Source of the DNA: Candidatus Sodalis pierantonius str. SOPE
GTDB taxonomy: Bacteria > Pseudomonadota > Gammaproteobacteria > Enterobacterales > Enterobacteriaceae
DNA: 64,000 nt
Assembly (NCBI RefSeq): GCF_000517405.1
Contig: NZ_CP006568.1
Coordinates: 3,224,001 to 3,288,000, forward strand
Reading direction: 5' to 3'
Part shown: positions 9,677-19,852 of the stretch, piece after piece
Numbering within the stretch: the first letter of the stretch is position 1
Layout of the letters: each line of letters starts with the position of its first letter
Program-made: the position numbers and the translations under genes
Notes under the pieces: generated by a model
The model's database searches: none
What the model saw: only the letters and a program-made list of their open reading frames with translations
Told to the model about the DNA's origin: nothing

Positions 9677-10992
9677 GACCCTGTACACGATTCTGTGTAA
9701 ATGCCTTTTCTCAGAAGTGACCGTCCAGGCGGTCACCGAACTCGATAATAAAGCGGCTCATTGCCATGCGCCAGTCCCTCAAAGGCATTGTCCATTTCTG
9801 TGAGGCCGCCTGTATCGCCAGCCACACCACCTTTTTCACTGCGTCGTCGGTCGGGAACACCTTGCGCTTTTTGATGGCATGCCGGATCACGCTGTTTAAC
9901 GACTCGATGGCGTTGGTCGTGTAGATCACCTTGCGGATGTCCGTTGGGTAGGCAAAGAACGTGGCCAGATTGGCCCAGTTTGCCTGCCAGCTTCGACTTA
10001 CTTTGCGGGTAGCGGATGTCCCAGGCACTGGAGAACGCTTCCAGCGCCTGCAAGCCGGCTTCTTCCGTAGGGGCCTGATAGATAGCTTTCAGGTCGCGGG
10101 TGACGGCCTTGTAGTCCTTCCAGGAGACGAACCGCAGGCTGTTGCGCACCATATGCACGATACACAGCTGGAGCCGCGCCTCCGGATACACCGCGTTAAT
10201 AGCGTCAGGGAAACCTTTCAGCCCGTCTACGCAGGCGATAAGGATATCGTTCAGGCCGCGGTTTTTCAGCTCTGTCAGCACGTTCAGCCAGAACTTTGCG
10301 CCTTCATTTTCGGCCAGCCACATACCTAGCAACTCTTTCTGGCCTTCGATGTTGATGCCCAGCGCCAGGAACACAGATTTGTTGATGATACGGCTGTCCT
10401 GCCGGACTTTTAGAACGATACAGTCAAGATAAACAATGGGATAGACTGCATCCAGAGGCCGGTTTTGCCATTCAACAACCTGCTCCATGACCGCATAGGT
10501 GACCTTTGAGACCAGCGCCGGTGAGACATCGGCGTCATACAGCTCTTTGAACGCGGCGGCGATCTCGCGGGTGGTCATCCCTTTGGCGTACAACGATAAA
10601 ATCTGGTTATCCATCCCGGTAATCCGGGTCTGGTTCTTCTTCACCAGTTGCGGTTCAAAGGAACCGTCACGATCGCGCGGAGTACGCAGCGCCAGCGGGC
10701 CATCGCCAGTGGTAACGGTTTTTGTGGAATAGCCGTTGCGGGCGTTGGTCCCCGGTTTAGGCTGATTTTTATCGTAGCCGAGGTGATGGGTCATTTCGGC
10801 ATTGAGAGCTGCTTCGACGCTGATTTTTTTCAGCAGCCGATCGAAGTGACTGAGATCTTCAGGGGTTTTGAGATTTTTGGCCAGTTCGTTAGCCAGAGCC
10901 TGCAACTGTTTTTCGTCCATAAATTAACCTGTTTTTGATGTTGGATTGAACATATCAAAATCAGGCAAATACACAAATTTCTAAACAGGCTC
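9677..10992 (-). mobile_element. IS256-family element, copy 2, nested in IS21
   Basis: 1316 bp with imperfect terminal repeats (GACCCTGTACACGATTCTGTG at the left against the complement GAGCCTGTTTAGAAATTTGTG at the right). A perfect 8-bp duplication, TTCCGATA, is at 9669-9676 and 10993-11000. The uninterrupted sequence is seen at 58564-58571 in IS21 copy 2 (one C/T difference), which proves the nesting. It sits in the second 23-bp unit of the IS21 left end. Confidence 0.95.
9711..10920 (-). pseudogene. IS256-family transposase, frameshifted copy
   Basis: Starts MDEKQLQALANELAKNL at 10920 and reads well to [10 protein letters not shown]. Compared with the copy at 1-1042 one extra base near 10003 (ACTTACTTTGCGG against ACTTATTTGCGG) then shifts the frame: the long reading continues into a nonsense tail, while the true C-terminal part ([11 protein letters not shown] to GDRLDGHF) is in another frame ending at 9711. 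The IS256 DDE core residues ([22 protein letters not shown]) lie before the shift. The product would lack the third catalytic region, so this copy is probably inactive unless supplied in trans. Confidence 0.9.
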
Positions 10993-11061
10993 TTCCGATA
11001 TTTTCCGATCACCCATTCCAGTGATATTCGATCACGTGTTCGCTCATCTTCTGACTCGGGT

Positions 11062-11811
11062 TTAGTCTATTTTTCCTGTGCTGGCTACTCCTTGCTCTTT
11101 GCGTAGTAATTCGCCTTTAAGTTCCAGTCTATAGCTGGGGTGTACTAACCGATCGAGTAACGCGTCAGCTGTCGTGGGGTTTTCTATCAGTCCATACCAT
11201 TTTTTCACCGGCAGTTGACTGATCAGGATGCTGCTGCTTTTGTCGTAACGATCTTCCATCACCTCCAACAGCATCGTTGCCTGCATCGGACTTATTGATT
11301 CTAGGCCCACGTCGTCCAAGATCAGTAACTCTATTTTTTCTAACTGCTTAAGCTGTTTTAGATAGGTCCCGTCTACCTGACACTGGTGAAGATGGGCCAG
11401 CAACCGACCCACTCGCCAGTAACGCACGCTATATTGCTGCCGGCATGCCTGCTCACCAAGCGCACAACTGAGCCAGGTTTTGCCCGTACCTGTCGGCCCC
11501 GTGATGAGTATGCTTTTCTGATATTTCAGATATTGTCCCCCTAGCAGATCTCGCATCTGTTCCGGTGTCACTCCTCGGCTAGGGATATAACGGATATCTT
11601 CCGGTTTTGCCTGCAAGCGCATTTGCGATTGCCATCGCATACGGCATATGTGGTTGTTTTTTCTATGCAAATTTTCCGCTTCTACCATCAGCGACAACCG
11701 CTCCTCGAACCCCAGCTCCCCATAACTCCCCGGGAGTTCGCGTTGCGTCTCCAACGCCTGGACCATTGCCGACAACTTCAGCTCTCGCAGAGCCATTAAC
11801 AGTGTATCCAT
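11062..11811 (-). CDS. istB: IstB, IS21 ATPase helper of transposition (copy 1)
   Basis: 249-residue AAA+ ATPase that couples target DNA capture to IstA. Walker A is GPTGTGKTWLS near residue 103, Walker B is LLILDDVGLE, and the sensor/arginine region follows at ISQLPVKKWYG. Family length is normal. It starts 11 bp after the istA stop, in the same direction, as in other IS21 elements. It differs from the copy at 58637-59386 by a few residues (for example MRWQ/LRRQ near residue 58). Confidence 0.92.
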   Translation of the reverse strand: MDTLLMALRELKLSAMVQALETQRELPGSYGELGFEERLSLMVEAENLHRKNNHICRMRWQSQMRLQAKPEDIRYIPSRGVTPEQMRDLLGGQYLKYQKSILITGPTGTGKTWLSCALGEQACRQQYSVRYWRVGRLLAHLHQCQVDGTYLKQLKQLEKIELLILDDVGLESISPMQATMLLEVMEDRYDKSSSILISQLPVKKWYGLIENPTTADALLDRLVHPSYRLELKGELLRKEQGVASTGKID

Positions 11812-11822
11812 ATTTATTCTCC

Positions 11823-13373
11823 TTAGTGATAACTGTCCGGACCTCGGAGGTTTTCGTGAACCAGCATTGATACGCCGGCTCCGTCCTGGGTGACCTCACT
11901 TTCACGACCGTGTTTCAATACGTTGGCTATGAAAGAGCGGTTAATGCACCCTTTCTCCAACGCCAGCGCGCAGGCCTTCTCCAGTCGCGTCGTCTCATAG
12001 CGCCGTTGCAGATTGAGTAGCCCCAGCACGGAGCGGTAAGCCTGCTCCGGATGGGCTTTGCTCTTTTGGATGGACTCGACCACTTTCAGTGTGCACACAC
12101 CCACCGACAGCGCCCAACTGCACAGCCTTTCCGGCGTCCACTGACTCTGCCCCTTATGGTTAGCCGGCATGTGCGCCGCCTGAGTCATGTGCCTATAGGC
12201 ATTATCGCTGCGAGGGTGCGTAGCCACGCAGACGCCCTTATGGTGGATTTGCACCAGCCGTTGGGTGGCGATGACGTCAACGCGCTCGCCAACCAGCGGA
12301 TGCGGCACCGAGTACCAGTTTTTGCCGTAGTCTATGTGGTAATCAGGTCCCACTCGGGCAACGAGATACTCACTGTATTCCCATTGTGTGGGCGGTAGAG
12401 GCCCAAGAGCCGGTTTGTCCAGCTGCTCGAAGCGTTCAAGGCGACTTTGTCCGCCGTAATGACGCATCGGGCGCAGATTCAACTCATGATTGAGTTCTTG
12501 TATCACCTGGTTGAGTTCGGCCAGCGAGTAGAACCTACGTTTACGCAACCGGGCCAAAACCCAGCGTTCTACCAGCTGCACAGTTGATTCTGCCTTCGCC
12601 TTGTCTTTCGGTTTTTTCGGGCGCGCCGGTAGCACCACTGTTTCATAGTGATTTGCCAGCGCCTGGTAGCTCTGGTTTATGACCGGCTCATAGCGGTCAG
12701 GGGTGCTGACAGCGCTGCGCAGATTATCAGGTATCATCAGCTCCGGAACCCCACCCATGAAGTGCAGGCAGCGGCTATTGGCGTTGAGCCACGATGCCAT
12801 GTCCTGGCCTTCGCAGGCTTCGATATACGCATAGCCTGACACGCCCATGGCAGCGACGAAGATAGCGACCTGGCGTACGCTACCGGTCGCAGGGTTGACG
12901 ATAGGTACGATGGGGCCACAGAAGTCGATGAAGAGCTTTTCGCCAGCCTTGTGCTCCATGCGCATGGAACGCCGCTGCTTCTTTTTCCAGTCACGGAACA
13001 GTGCACAAAACTGTGAGTAACCGAGGGCATCACCGCCCACGGCGGACTGATATTCCATCCAGAGCAGCTGCTTGGTCATGCCCTTGCGGCTTAACTCGGT
13101 ATCGATATCAAGCCAGCTGGGTAAGGTATTGATAACTTTTCCGGATTTGCCGGGATAGAGCAGGCGGTCGAGGTCGACGGGGGACAGTTCCGCCGGCAAT
13201 GGCCAGACCAGGTTAGCTACCGTAAATCGGCCGAGGATATCGTGCACGGTAGTACAGCCTATGCCGAGCGCTGCTGCGATAGTGCGATTCGAGCGACTCT
13301 GCTCGAATTTTATACGTAAGACATTAATATAGATGCACATTTCCGTTCTCGCTTTCTTCTTTTTACGTGCCAT
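11823..13373 (-). CDS. istA: IstA, IS21 transposase (copy 1)
   Basis: 516-residue DDE recombinase with an N-terminal helix-turn-helix (RSNRTIAAALGIGCTTVHDIL, residues about 27-47). The catalytic acids can be placed at FIDFCG, MIPDNLRSAV and KAKAESTVQ. It has the normal length and no interruption. It reads toward istB. Nine or so substitutions separate it from copy 2, so both may still work. Confidence 0.93.
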   Translation of the reverse strand: MARKKKKARTEMCIYINVLRIKFEQSRSNRTIAAALGIGCTTVHDILGRFTVANLVWPLPAELSPVDLDRLLYPGKSGKVINTLPSWLDIDTELSRKGMTKQLLWMEYQSAVGGDALGYSQFCALFRDWKKKQRRSMRMEHKAGEKLFIDFCGPIVPIVNPATGSVRQVAIFVAAMGVSGYAYIEACEGQDMASWLNANSRCLHFMGGVPELMIPDNLRSAVSTPDRYEPVINQSYQALANHYETVVLPARPKKPKDKAKAESTVQLVERWVLARLRKRRFYSLAELNQVIQELNHELNLRPMRHYGGQSRLERFEQLDKPALGPLPPTQWEYSEYLVARVGPDYHIDYGKNWYSVPHPLVGERVDVIATQRLVQIHHKGVCVATHPRSDNAYRHMTQAAHMPANHKGQSQWTPERLCSWALSVGVCTLKVVESIQKSKAHPEQAYRSVLGLLNLQRRYETTRLEKACALALEKGCINRSFIANVLKHGRESEVTQDGAGVSMLVHENLRGPDSYH

Positions 13374-13427
13374 GCCATGCCCCCGGAAGCTAAAAGTCTC
13401 CAGAGTATGGCGGAACAGAAGATGAGC

Positions 13428-13541
13428 GATCGGACAGAATCGGAATCGCTGATCGGGCGACTGGAATCAGTGATCGGATGAAATCAGAATTAGTGATCGG
13501 GTGAAATCGGAATCAGTGATCGGATGTGACCGGAACCAGCA
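13428..13541. repeat. Tandem ~23-bp units at the istA-side end of IS21 copy 1
   Basis: Five head-to-tail units, each starting GATCGG or close to it and ending AATC(A/G)(G/C)T or similar. Their starts are spaced 23, 21, 23 and 23 bp, and the last runs into the terminal GGAACCAGCA. The same array is at 61003-61116 in copy 2. Multiple terminal repeats are a known IS21-family trait and are taken to be IstA binding sites; the binding itself is inferred. Confidence 0.85.
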
Positions 13542-13707
13542 GTAGTGTTATTAGTTCTGACAGGCATGTTGATAGGCGGCGTGAAAGCGCTGCGCCGGGT
13601 GGATGCGACCAGCTACCTGAAAAATCGTCCCGAGTTGCCACCGCACCGGGACAACAACGCGCAATGGGACGAGGAAGACGACTGGCCGAAAAAGAAATAA
13701 CCTTCCC

Positions 13708-15585
13708 TTAGCGCGCCGGCTGCTGGCTAAAACATCGCCAGCGGCGCGTTAAGCGCGCGTCTACCGCCGTCATTGCCGCCGCCGTTTCCTGCCGCCAGCG
13801 TCGCCACAGCGCTTTTTTCCCGCTGAGCGCCAAATGCACTGCCAGCGCCTCGTCCGGCAGCGGCTGCGTTAGCCACAGGCGCAGCGCCGGCAGCGGCAGC
13901 GTGCTGTGGCTGATGAGGCGAATAAGCGCGCTGCGGCAGGCTTCCGGCGCCACGGCGATACGGCTGATGCGACGGGAGCGCAGCCGCGGCGCCCGCCACA
14001 CATTCCCGTGCGCCGCCAGCGACTGCGCCACCAGACTCCCAGACGGCCGGCGATAGCCTGCCCAGACAGCATGCGCCAGGCGCGGCGTTAATCCCCCTTC
14101 CTCCACCAGCCATAACCCCCCCATCATTTCATCGTGCTGATGGGCGGTAAAAAACGACATTCCGGGCGCGTCCATTAAACGGCGCAGGTCGATGAGGGAA
14201 GTGCGGTAATGGGCGCGGGTAAGCAACCGGTAAAACGCCTGCCGCGCCGCAGGCTGGCGCCGCCACGTCAGCGCCCCTACTCTGTCGATGCGCCATCGCA
14301 CCGCGCACCGGCCGTCCATGGTCCTAAGTGGAGACGTTTTCTCCCGTGACACCGCCCGGGATCCCGTGCGGACGACAGATGTAGCGCTGCCGGCAGACGA
14401 GGGTTCCGATGCCACAGCGACGGCAGGCGGTGTTGACCCCATGGCGCCATTCGGAGCCGCTACGCGGGCGGCGACGCGATCCGTGTCCGGCGGCGCAGGT
14501 TCGGCGGCAATGATCCGCGCATCAGCATCCTCCAGCAACAATGTCTGCGTCAGCCAGCGCTCCAGCGGATCGTTTATCGGCCAGCGCAGCGGCGCATCGA
14601 GGACCAGCGGATGCCAGCGCGGCAACTCATCGCAAAACTTCAGCAAAAAACCGCGCCCGGTGCCTTCATACCCCGCGACGGTCGTGGTCAACAGCACACG
14701 GGAAAAATACCCCATCAGTTGACGCAGCAGCGGTAACGGCAGCGCGGCGGCCTCGTCTACCAGTAGCCAGCGCGCCCTTACCCCCTCTCGACAGCGGGCC
14801 AGCAGCGCATCGGGGGCAAAAAAAGGGGCGTCGGGCCCCGCGTAACGCCGCAGAACGTCCACGGCGGCTTTGGCGGGAGCGGTGATACAGCAGGCATCGG
14901 CCAGTTTATGGGCGAACATCCCGGCCAGCGCCGATTTGCCGCGTCCGCGCGGCGCAATCATGATATAGATGCCGGGCTCGACCTGCGTCAACCGGCGCAA
15001 TAGCCGGCGCTGATCGGCGGTGGGCCGGCCGGGGACGGGCGCCTGCCACGGCGGGCAGGACGGGAGGGGCGTGAGCTGCGGCGCGCGGTTCTGGCGCAGC
15101 ACCACCACCGCCGGGTCCGCCAACAGCGAAGCACGAAAATAGCGGGTAAAAGACGGTGTGGCGATCGGCTGCGGCTGTTCACTCCAGCGCAGCGAATCGC
15201 CGTCGGGCAAACGAGGCCAGCGCGACCAGGGTGGCACCAGCAGCACCAGCCAGCTGCCGGCCACCAACGTGCCGGCCAGCGCCGCTAGCGCATCCACCGA
15301 CAGCGCCTGGCGGGCGTCGAATACCGCATGCAAGCACTCGCGACCGAGCAGGGTCTTCAGCGCCGCCGGGCGGCAGCCAACACCGCGTTCGCTTTGCTCA
15401 CCCACCCACAGCCAATCTCCTGCCAGGGCATCGCAGAGCGCCGCAGCCTGCCGAGAGCACCAGCCGGGCTCGCCGCTTATGACCAACAAGCGCCGCACGC
15501 CGGCACGCCGCATCGCCGCCGTTTCATGATGCACGCTGGCCAGCCAGGACAGCCGCGACACCGTCACCTCAGGTTTTGCCCACAA
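13708..15585 (-). CDS. tmcA: TmcA, tRNA(Met) cytidine acetyltransferase, with the acetyltransferase core deleted
   Basis: TmcA uses ATP and acetyl-CoA to make N4-acetylcytidine at the wobble base of elongator tRNA-Met. The open frame has 625 codons (E. coli about 671). The RNA-helicase-like part is intact: [12 protein letters not shown] (Walker A, about residue 211), [12 protein letters not shown] (Walker B) and [15 protein letters not shown] non-conserved Ala/Ser/Arg-rich insert lies at about 350-410. In the GNAT domain [11 protein letters not shown] jumps directly to [18 protein letters not shown], so the stretch that in E. coli holds the acetyl-CoA loop (REGTG) and about 130 residues is gone without a frameshift (near 13945). 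The reading frame survives, but acetylation should be lost. It converges on ypfN. Confidence 0.85.
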   Translation of the reverse strand: MWAKPEVTVSRLSWLASVHHETAAMRRAGVRRLLVISGEPGWCSRQAAALCDALAGDWLWVGEQSERGVGCRPAALKTLLGRECLHAVFDARQALSVDALAALAGTLVAGSWLVLLVPPWSRWPRLPDGDSLRWSEQPQPIATPSFTRYFRASLLADPAVVVLRQNRAPQLTPLPSCPPWQAPVPGRPTADQRRLLRRLTQVEPGIYIMIAPRGRGKSALAGMFAHKLADACCITAPAKAAVDVLRRYAGPDAPFFAPDALLARCREGVRARWLLVDEAAALPLPLLRQLMGYFSRVLLTTTVAGYEGTGRGFLLKFCDELPRWHPLVLDAPLRWPINDPLERWLTQTLLLEDADARIIAAEPAPPDTDRVAARVAAPNGAMGSTPPAVAVASEPSSAGSATSVVRTGSRAVSREKTSPLRTMDGRCAVRWRIDRVGALTWRRQPAARQAFYRLLTRAHYRTSLIDLRRLMDAPGMSFFTAHQHDEMMGGLWLVEEGGLTPRLAHAVWAGYRRPSGSLVAQSLAAHGNVWRAPRLRSRRISRIAVAPEACRSALIRLISHSTLPLPALRLWLTQPLPDEALAVHLALSGKKALWRRWRQETAAAMTAVDARLTRRWRCFSQQPAR

Positions 15586-16021
15586 GCAGAGACAGCAACC
15601 CCGCGGTTATCAGCGGCCCCACCGGCACGCCGCGAAACAGCGCGACACCGAGCACCGTGCCCACCAGCAACCCGATGACCACGGAGGGCTGGCTGGACAT
15701 TAATGAAACGCCGCGGCCGCCCAGCCAGGACACTACCACGCCAATCACAATCGCCAGCAGCGATTTCCAGTGCAAAAAGGAATGCAGCACGGTAGACGCG
15801 GACAGCGTGCCGCTGGCGACGGGCGCCAGTACGCCGATGGTGAGAATAATAATACCGATGGTCAATCCCTGCTTTTCCACCCAGGGAAAATACTGTTCCA
15901 TCGGCGTAAGGCGAATAATTAATAACACCAGGATCGCCACCGTCACGGTGTTGTTGTGGCTAATAATACCAAGCGCCGCCAGACCCAGCAGGATCAGCAG
16001 CGTCGGATCGGAAAAATTCAT
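15569..16021 (-). CDS. UPF0756 (DUF441, YeaL-like) membrane protein
   Basis: 150-residue, very hydrophobic protein with four or five predicted membrane spans, starting [20 protein letters not shown]. Family features: [29 protein letters not shown] and the end [18 protein letters not shown]. Function is unknown. Length is normal for the family and the frame is intact. Its end overlaps the putative tmcA start by 17 bp, so the two are probably cotranscribed. Confidence 0.88.
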   Translation of the reverse strand: MNFSDPTLLILLGLAALGIISHNNTVTVAILVLLIIRLTPMEQYFPWVEKQGLTIGIIILTIGVLAPVASGTLSASTVLHSFLHWKSLLAIVIGVVVSWLGGRGVSLMSSQPSVVIGLLVGTVLGVALFRGVPVGPLITAGLLSLLVGKT

Positions 16022-16042
16022 ACACTGTCCCTGAACAATAAT

Positions 16043-16881
16043 TTAGCGACTGGCGAACGTATCACACTGCTTGATATCGCCGCTGTCGAATCCGCGTTTA
16101 AACCAGCTATAACGCTGCTGGGAGGTGCCATGGGTAAAACTGTCCGGCACGACTCTGCCTTGTCCGCGCTGCTGCAAACGGTCGTCGCCGATAGCCTGCG
16201 CGGCATTCAGCGCTTCCTGGGGATCTTGTTCATCCAGAATCTACCGCTGCTGCATGCTGTGGCCCCATACGCCGGCGAAACAGTCCGCCTGTAGCTCCAG
16301 CTTCACCGACAGCTGATTCGCGGTTTTTTCCGGCGCGCCCTGTTGAAGTTGTCGTACCTGACTTTCTATGCCGAGCAGTTTTTGGACGTGATGCCCCACT
16401 TCGTGAGCGACAACATAACCTTGGGCGAAATCGCCGCCGGCGCCGAGTTTATTTTTCATATCGTCATAAAACGATAAGTCGATATACACCGTACTGTCCG
16501 TCGGGCAATAGAACGGCCCCATCACCGACTGGCCGGTACGCGTCGCGTCGCGATACATCACCAGCTTCGGCGGTTGATAGGTCTTGCCCATCTGCTGGAA
16601 AATCTGCTGCCAGGTATCTTCGGTATAACCGCGGTAAACTTGGCCGCTTCATCGTCATTGGCGCTGACGCGCGTTTGCGAGGTCGCCGGCGAACTTGACT
16701 GGCCGCCGGTAAGCAGCGGCGTGAGATCAACGCCACAATAGCCCGCCACCACCACCACAATCAGCAGTACGATACCGCCCTTACCGCGAATCGGCAGCCT
16801 GAACCCGCCGCCGCCGAGACCGGATGACTGCCCGCGCCTGTCTTCCACATTATTGCTTTCGCGACCGCCTTGCCAACGCAT
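16043..16881 (-). pseudogene. ypfJ: ypfJ, neutral zinc metallopeptidase-like protein, frameshift plus nonsense
   Basis: Predicted membrane-anchored zinc peptidase (DUF288 type), about 280 residues in E. coli. [16 protein letters not shown] opens at 16881, followed by a membrane span ([16 protein letters not shown]). The frame is lost after [11 protein letters not shown] (about 16620) and resumes as [15 protein letters not shown]. The metal site [11 protein letters not shown] and [16 protein letters not shown] are present. A stop at 16241-16243 then interrupts an otherwise good C-terminus ([16 protein letters not shown] to QCDTFASR, stop at 16043). A few residues near RTG-QSVMG (CGAG in E. coli) are also missing. 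Decayed gene in its usual place beside purC. Confidence 0.87.
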
Positions 16882-16980
16882 CGTCATCCCCATTTAAACT
16901 ATTTTCATAAAATAATGAGGATAGCATATAATCCCGGACAAACGGCAGGCCGCCGCGGCGCCAGGTAAACGATTGCGCGG

Positions 16981-17694
16981 TTAGTCCAACGACACGCCGA
17001 TACGCTTGGCGACTTCCTCATATGCTTCGATGACGCCGCCCAGGCTCTGACGGAAGCGGTCTTTATCCATTTTATCCAGCGTGTTTTTGTCCCATAAACG
17101 GCTGCCGTCAGGGGAAAACTCATCCCCCAGCACAATTTCGCCGTTGAATAGGCCGAATTCCAGCTTGAAGTCCACCAGAATAAGCCCGGCATCGTCAAAA
17201 ATTTTGCTCAGCACATCGTTGGCCTGATAGGTCAATTGCTTCATGCGCGCCAGGTGGTGTTCACTGACCCAGCCGAAGGTGGTGCAATAGGAGTCGTTTA
17301 TCATCGGATCGTGCATGGCGTCGTTTTTCAAAAACAGATCAAACAGCGGCGGATTCAACACCAGCCCTTCTTCCACGTCCAAGCGCTTCACCAGCGAACC
17401 GGCGGCGCGGTTGCGCACCACGCATTCCACGGGCACCATCGCGAGTTTTTTCACCAGCACTTCATTATCGGAAAGCAGGCGCACGATCTGGGTCGGAATG
17501 CCGGCCTCGGCCAATTTGGTCATGATGAAATAATTGAACTTATTGTTGATCATGCCCTTGCGCTCGAATTGCTCGATACGTTGACCGTCCAGCGCTGACG
17601 TATCGTTGCGGAAGGTCAGGATCAGCAAATCCGGATCCTCGGTGGTATAGACCGTTTTCGCTTTGCCGCGATACAACTCAGCTAACTTTTGCAT
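16981..17694 (-). CDS. purC: PurC, SAICAR synthetase
   Basis: Cytosolic ligase joining aspartate to CAIR with ATP, step eight of purine synthesis. 237 residues, exactly the E. coli length. It starts [16 protein letters not shown], with the ATP-binding region [10 protein letters not shown], then [23 protein letters not shown] and the C-terminal [10 protein letters not shown]...[14 protein letters not shown], which carries the metal-binding acids. Intact. It lies directly downstream of bamC, on the same strand, after an intrinsic terminator. Confidence 0.97.
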   Translation of the reverse strand: MQKLAELYRGKAKTVYTTEDPDLLILTFRNDTSALDGQRIEQFERKGMINNKFNYFIMTKLAEAGIPTQIVRLLSDNEVLVKKLAMVPVECVVRNRAAGSLVKRLDVEEGLVLNPPLFDLFLKNDAMHDPMINDSYCTTFGWVSEHHLARMKQLTYQANDVLSKIFDDAGLILVDFKLEFGLFNGEIVLGDEFSPDGSRLWDKNTLDKMDKDRFRQSLGGVIEAYEEVAKRIGVSLD

Positions 17695-17734
17695 TTTTAC
17701 ATACTCCAGTGGCAGATGACGCTGTAATACAGGT

Positions 17735-17756
17735 AAAAAAGGGGGCCGAGGCCCCC
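17735..17756 (-). terminator. Intrinsic terminator of the dapA-bamC unit
   Basis: On the minus strand GGGGGCC-TCGG-family loop-GGCCCCC forms a tight GC hairpin (17741-17756) followed directly by TTTTTT (17735-17740). It lies 7 bp after the bamC stop and about 40 bp before the purC start, so it separates bamC from purC. Confidence 0.85.
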
Positions 17757-17762
17757 TGTTGA

Positions 17763-18812
17763 TTAACGGGTAGATGACTGGCTGAATGCCGCCTGGAACA
17801 CCGCCACCAGCGCGTCGTTTTGCGACTGGGTCAGGGTATGTCCTTTCGGGTCGGTGAACTGCAGCGTGCTGCGGTTGCCGAGGTCGCCGACCTGCAGTTT
17901 ATAGTCGCCGTTGCGCAAATCCGGATCTTTGGCGCCTAAATCGTCCCAGGTACCGCTGCCCGGGGCGTCATAGGTCACCGAGACGGTACCGAGCGGGCGG
18001 CTGCTGTCCTTGACCTTCATGCCGATACGCGAGAGCGCCGCCGGCAGATGGGTCCACACGGCATTGTATGGCGAGCGCACCACCAGCAGCGGCAGCCCGT
18101 TTTCGTCGGCGCCGCTTTGCACGCTCAGATCGGCGGTTTCGCCCTGAGCGATACGGTTGACGCGCTCGTCGTTAAGCTGTTGAAGCCCGCTCGCGACGCT
18201 GTTGAGCATCTCGACGGTATAGTGCTGCACCAGCGCGGGGTTGGTCACCGGCTTATCCTGCTGCCGCAGACCAAGAGAGGTCACCTGCAGCGAAGTCTGA
18301 TAGCCCTGCGTCGCCAGGCTTATCTGGTAACGGCCGCAGTACTGTTCGTCTTCATCCGCGCGGCTCCAGAGGATCCAATCGGTATTCAAGCTCTGCTGCG
18401 CGTCCTGACGTGAGGCGATGGGATAGCCCTTGCTTTGCACTACCGCCGCTACCTGCGACCACAGATCGCGACTTTGCGCGCTGTTCTCCAGCTGGATAAC
18501 GGCGCTGTTGCCGGAATATTGCGAGCGGGAACCGTTCAGCAACGCCAGCGGCTGCGCGGGGGGACGGATGTCCAGCCCTTTGCCCACGGCGCCGTTGCGC
18601 GTGACGGCGGAAATCTCATCGTCGCCGTTCTGCAGGGGCAGAATCATACCGGAAGGACTGGAAAGCGCGTGCATCGACGGTGCTTTCAGGTACTCTTCAT
18701 TGCCGTTTACCTGACGTTTATAGCGCTGATCGCTGGTACAGGCCGCGAGCAGCACAATAAGCGTGACGCCTACCCCTTTCGCTACCCGCGACTTTTGCAT
18801 TGAATAAGCCAT
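17763..18812 (-). CDS. bamC: BamC, lipoprotein of the outer-membrane assembly complex
   Basis: Outer-membrane lipoprotein of the BAM machine, interacting with BamD. 349 residues (E. coli 344). Signal peptide and lipobox are [10 protein letters not shown] with the lipidated Cys at residue 25. The unstructured N-terminal lariat ([17 protein letters not shown]) that contacts BamD is conserved. Two helix-grip domains follow; the C-terminus [18 protein letters not shown]...[17 protein letters not shown] matches E. coli. One oddity is [11 protein letters not shown], a Cys where E. coli has Arg. It follows dapA by 16 bp, in the same order as E. coli (dapA-bamC). Confidence 0.96.
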   Translation of the reverse strand: MAYSMQKSRVAKGVGVTLIVLLAACTSDQRYKRQVNGNEEYLKAPSMHALSSPSGMILPLQNGDDEISAVTRNGAVGKGLDIRPPAQPLALLNGSRSQYSGNSAVIQLENSAQSRDLWSQVAAVVQSKGYPIASRQDAQQSLNTDWILWSRADEDEQYCGRYQISLATQGYQTSLQVTSLGLRQQDKPVTNPALVQHYTVEMLNSVASGLQQLNDERVNRIAQGETADLSVQSGADENGLPLLVVRSPYNAVWTHLPAALSRIGMKVKDSSRPLGTVSVTYDAPGSGTWDDLGAKDPDLRNGDYKLQVGDLGNRSTLQFTDPKGHTLTQSQNDALVAVFQAAFSQSSTR

Positions 18813-18828
18813 TAAATCTCCCTAAGAG

Positions 18829-19707
18829 TTACAGCAAACCCGCATCCGTTAACGCCTGTCTCACCACGCGGCTGCCCGCCTCGGTCAGGGGCGTCATCGG
18901 CAGGCGCAGGGTATCGGTCGCCATTAATCCCAATGCTTTACAAGCCCATTTAACCGGTATGGGGCTGGGTTCAAAGAATAATTTCTGATGCAGCGGCATC
19001 AGGCGCTGATTCAGACGGCGCGCATCAGCGTAATTGCCGTCGGCCGCCAGCGCGCAAAGCTGCGCCATTTCCTTCGCGGCCACGTTCGCCGTCACGGAAA
19101 TCACCCCTTTGCCGCCGAGTTGCATGAAGTCCAATGCGCTGGCGTCGCCGCCGCTTAGCAGCAGGAAATCGGCATTGACCAGCTCTTGGATCTGGCTAAC
19201 GCGGCTTAAGTTCCCCGTCGCTTCCTTAATACCGATAATATTTTTGATTTCCGCCAGGCGGGCGACGGTCGGCGGCAGCATATCGCAGCCGGTGCGCGCC
19301 GGCACATTGTACAGGATCTGCGGCAAATCGCTGCTTTCGGCAATGGCTTTAAAGTGCTGGAACAACCCTTCCTGACTCGGACGGTTGTAGTAGGGCGTGA
19401 CGCTGAGGCATCCCACGACGCCGCTGTCGTTGAAGCGGCGAGTCAGCGATACGGCCTCGGAGGTAGAGTTGGCACCGGTGCCCGCGATGACGGGAACGCG
19501 CCCGTCGCTGAGCTCAAGGGTCCACATCACCACATCGCCATGCTCTTCATGGCTCAGGGTAGACGTTTCGCCGGTCGTTCCCACGGCCACGATGGCTGCG
19601 GTGCCGCTGGCGACATGATAATCGATTAATTTTTTCAGACTGACCCGGTCGATGGCGCCCTTTTCGTCCATCGGAGTAACCAGTGCAACTATGCTTCCCG
19701 TAAACAT
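18829..19707 (-). CDS. dapA: DapA, 4-hydroxy-tetrahydrodipicolinate synthase
   Basis: Condenses pyruvate with aspartate semialdehyde, first step of the diaminopimelate/lysine branch. 292 residues, same as E. coli. Catalytic residues are at their canonical positions: T44-T45 (GTTGETST), Y133 ([10 protein letters not shown]) and the Schiff-base lysine K161 (IGIKEATG). The start at 19707 ([14 protein letters not shown]) is chosen over in-frame ATGs as far as 19851 because it gives the family N-terminus. Divergent from gcvR. Confidence 0.97.
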   Translation of the reverse strand: MFTGSIVALVTPMDEKGAIDRVSLKKLIDYHVASGTAAIVAVGTTGETSTLSHEEHGDVVMWTLELSDGRVPVIAGTGANSTSEAVSLTRRFNDSGVVGCLSVTPYYNRPSQEGLFQHFKAIAESSDLPQILYNVPARTGCDMLPPTVARLAEIKNIIGIKEATGNLSRVSQIQELVNADFLLLSGGDASALDFMQLGGKGVISVTANVAAKEMAQLCALAADGNYADARRLNQRLMPLHQKLFFEPSPIPVKWACKALGLMATDTLRLPMTPLTEAGSRVVRQALTDAGLL

Positions 19708-19852
19708 TGACCATCCCTCCACAAACAGGTTATTCATGGTACTTTTGTCACCTATCCAAAAGCAAGCAAACATAGGCCCGGTAAGCCCTTGGCAGCAGGT
19801 TTTTTTTAGGGTTACCATGTAAATCACAACCCGCCGGACAGGAAGCGCCATT

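Larger units (their letters stand above)
9618..13541 (-). mobile_element. IS21-family element, copy 1, itself interrupted by IS256
   Basis: Bounded by TGCAGATTCC at 9618 and the complement of TGCTGGTTCC at 13541, flanked by the 5-bp duplication GTAGT (9613-9617 and 13542-13546). Removing the IS256 copy and its 8-bp duplication leaves exactly 2600 bp, the same length as copy 2 (58517-61116). It carries istA and istB on the minus strand. Both ends carry tandem ~23-bp units with a GATCGG/CCGATC core. Inserted in ypfN. Confidence 0.95.
9586..13700 (+). pseudogene. ypfN: ypfN, small membrane protein, nonsense codon plus IS21 insertion
   Basis: Small inner-membrane protein of unknown role (UPF0370), about 66 residues. 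Reading across the IS21 element (9618-13541) and one copy of the 5-bp duplication restores MGWLEGY-stop-WVVLLVLTGMLIGG, then a tail rich in acidic residues ending DWPKKK at 13700, matching E. coli YpfN. Two independent lesions exist: TGA as codon 8 (9607-9609), where the family has Trp, and the IS21 insertion eight bases later. It closes the yffB-dapE-M15-ypfN operon; tmcA converges on it with a 7-bp gap. Confidence 0.88.

Noticed and set aside
10142..10432. Repeated plus-strand ORFs in the IS256 copies (starting [10 protein letters not shown])
   Set aside because: They are antisense shadows of the transposase; their conservation only reflects copy identity.
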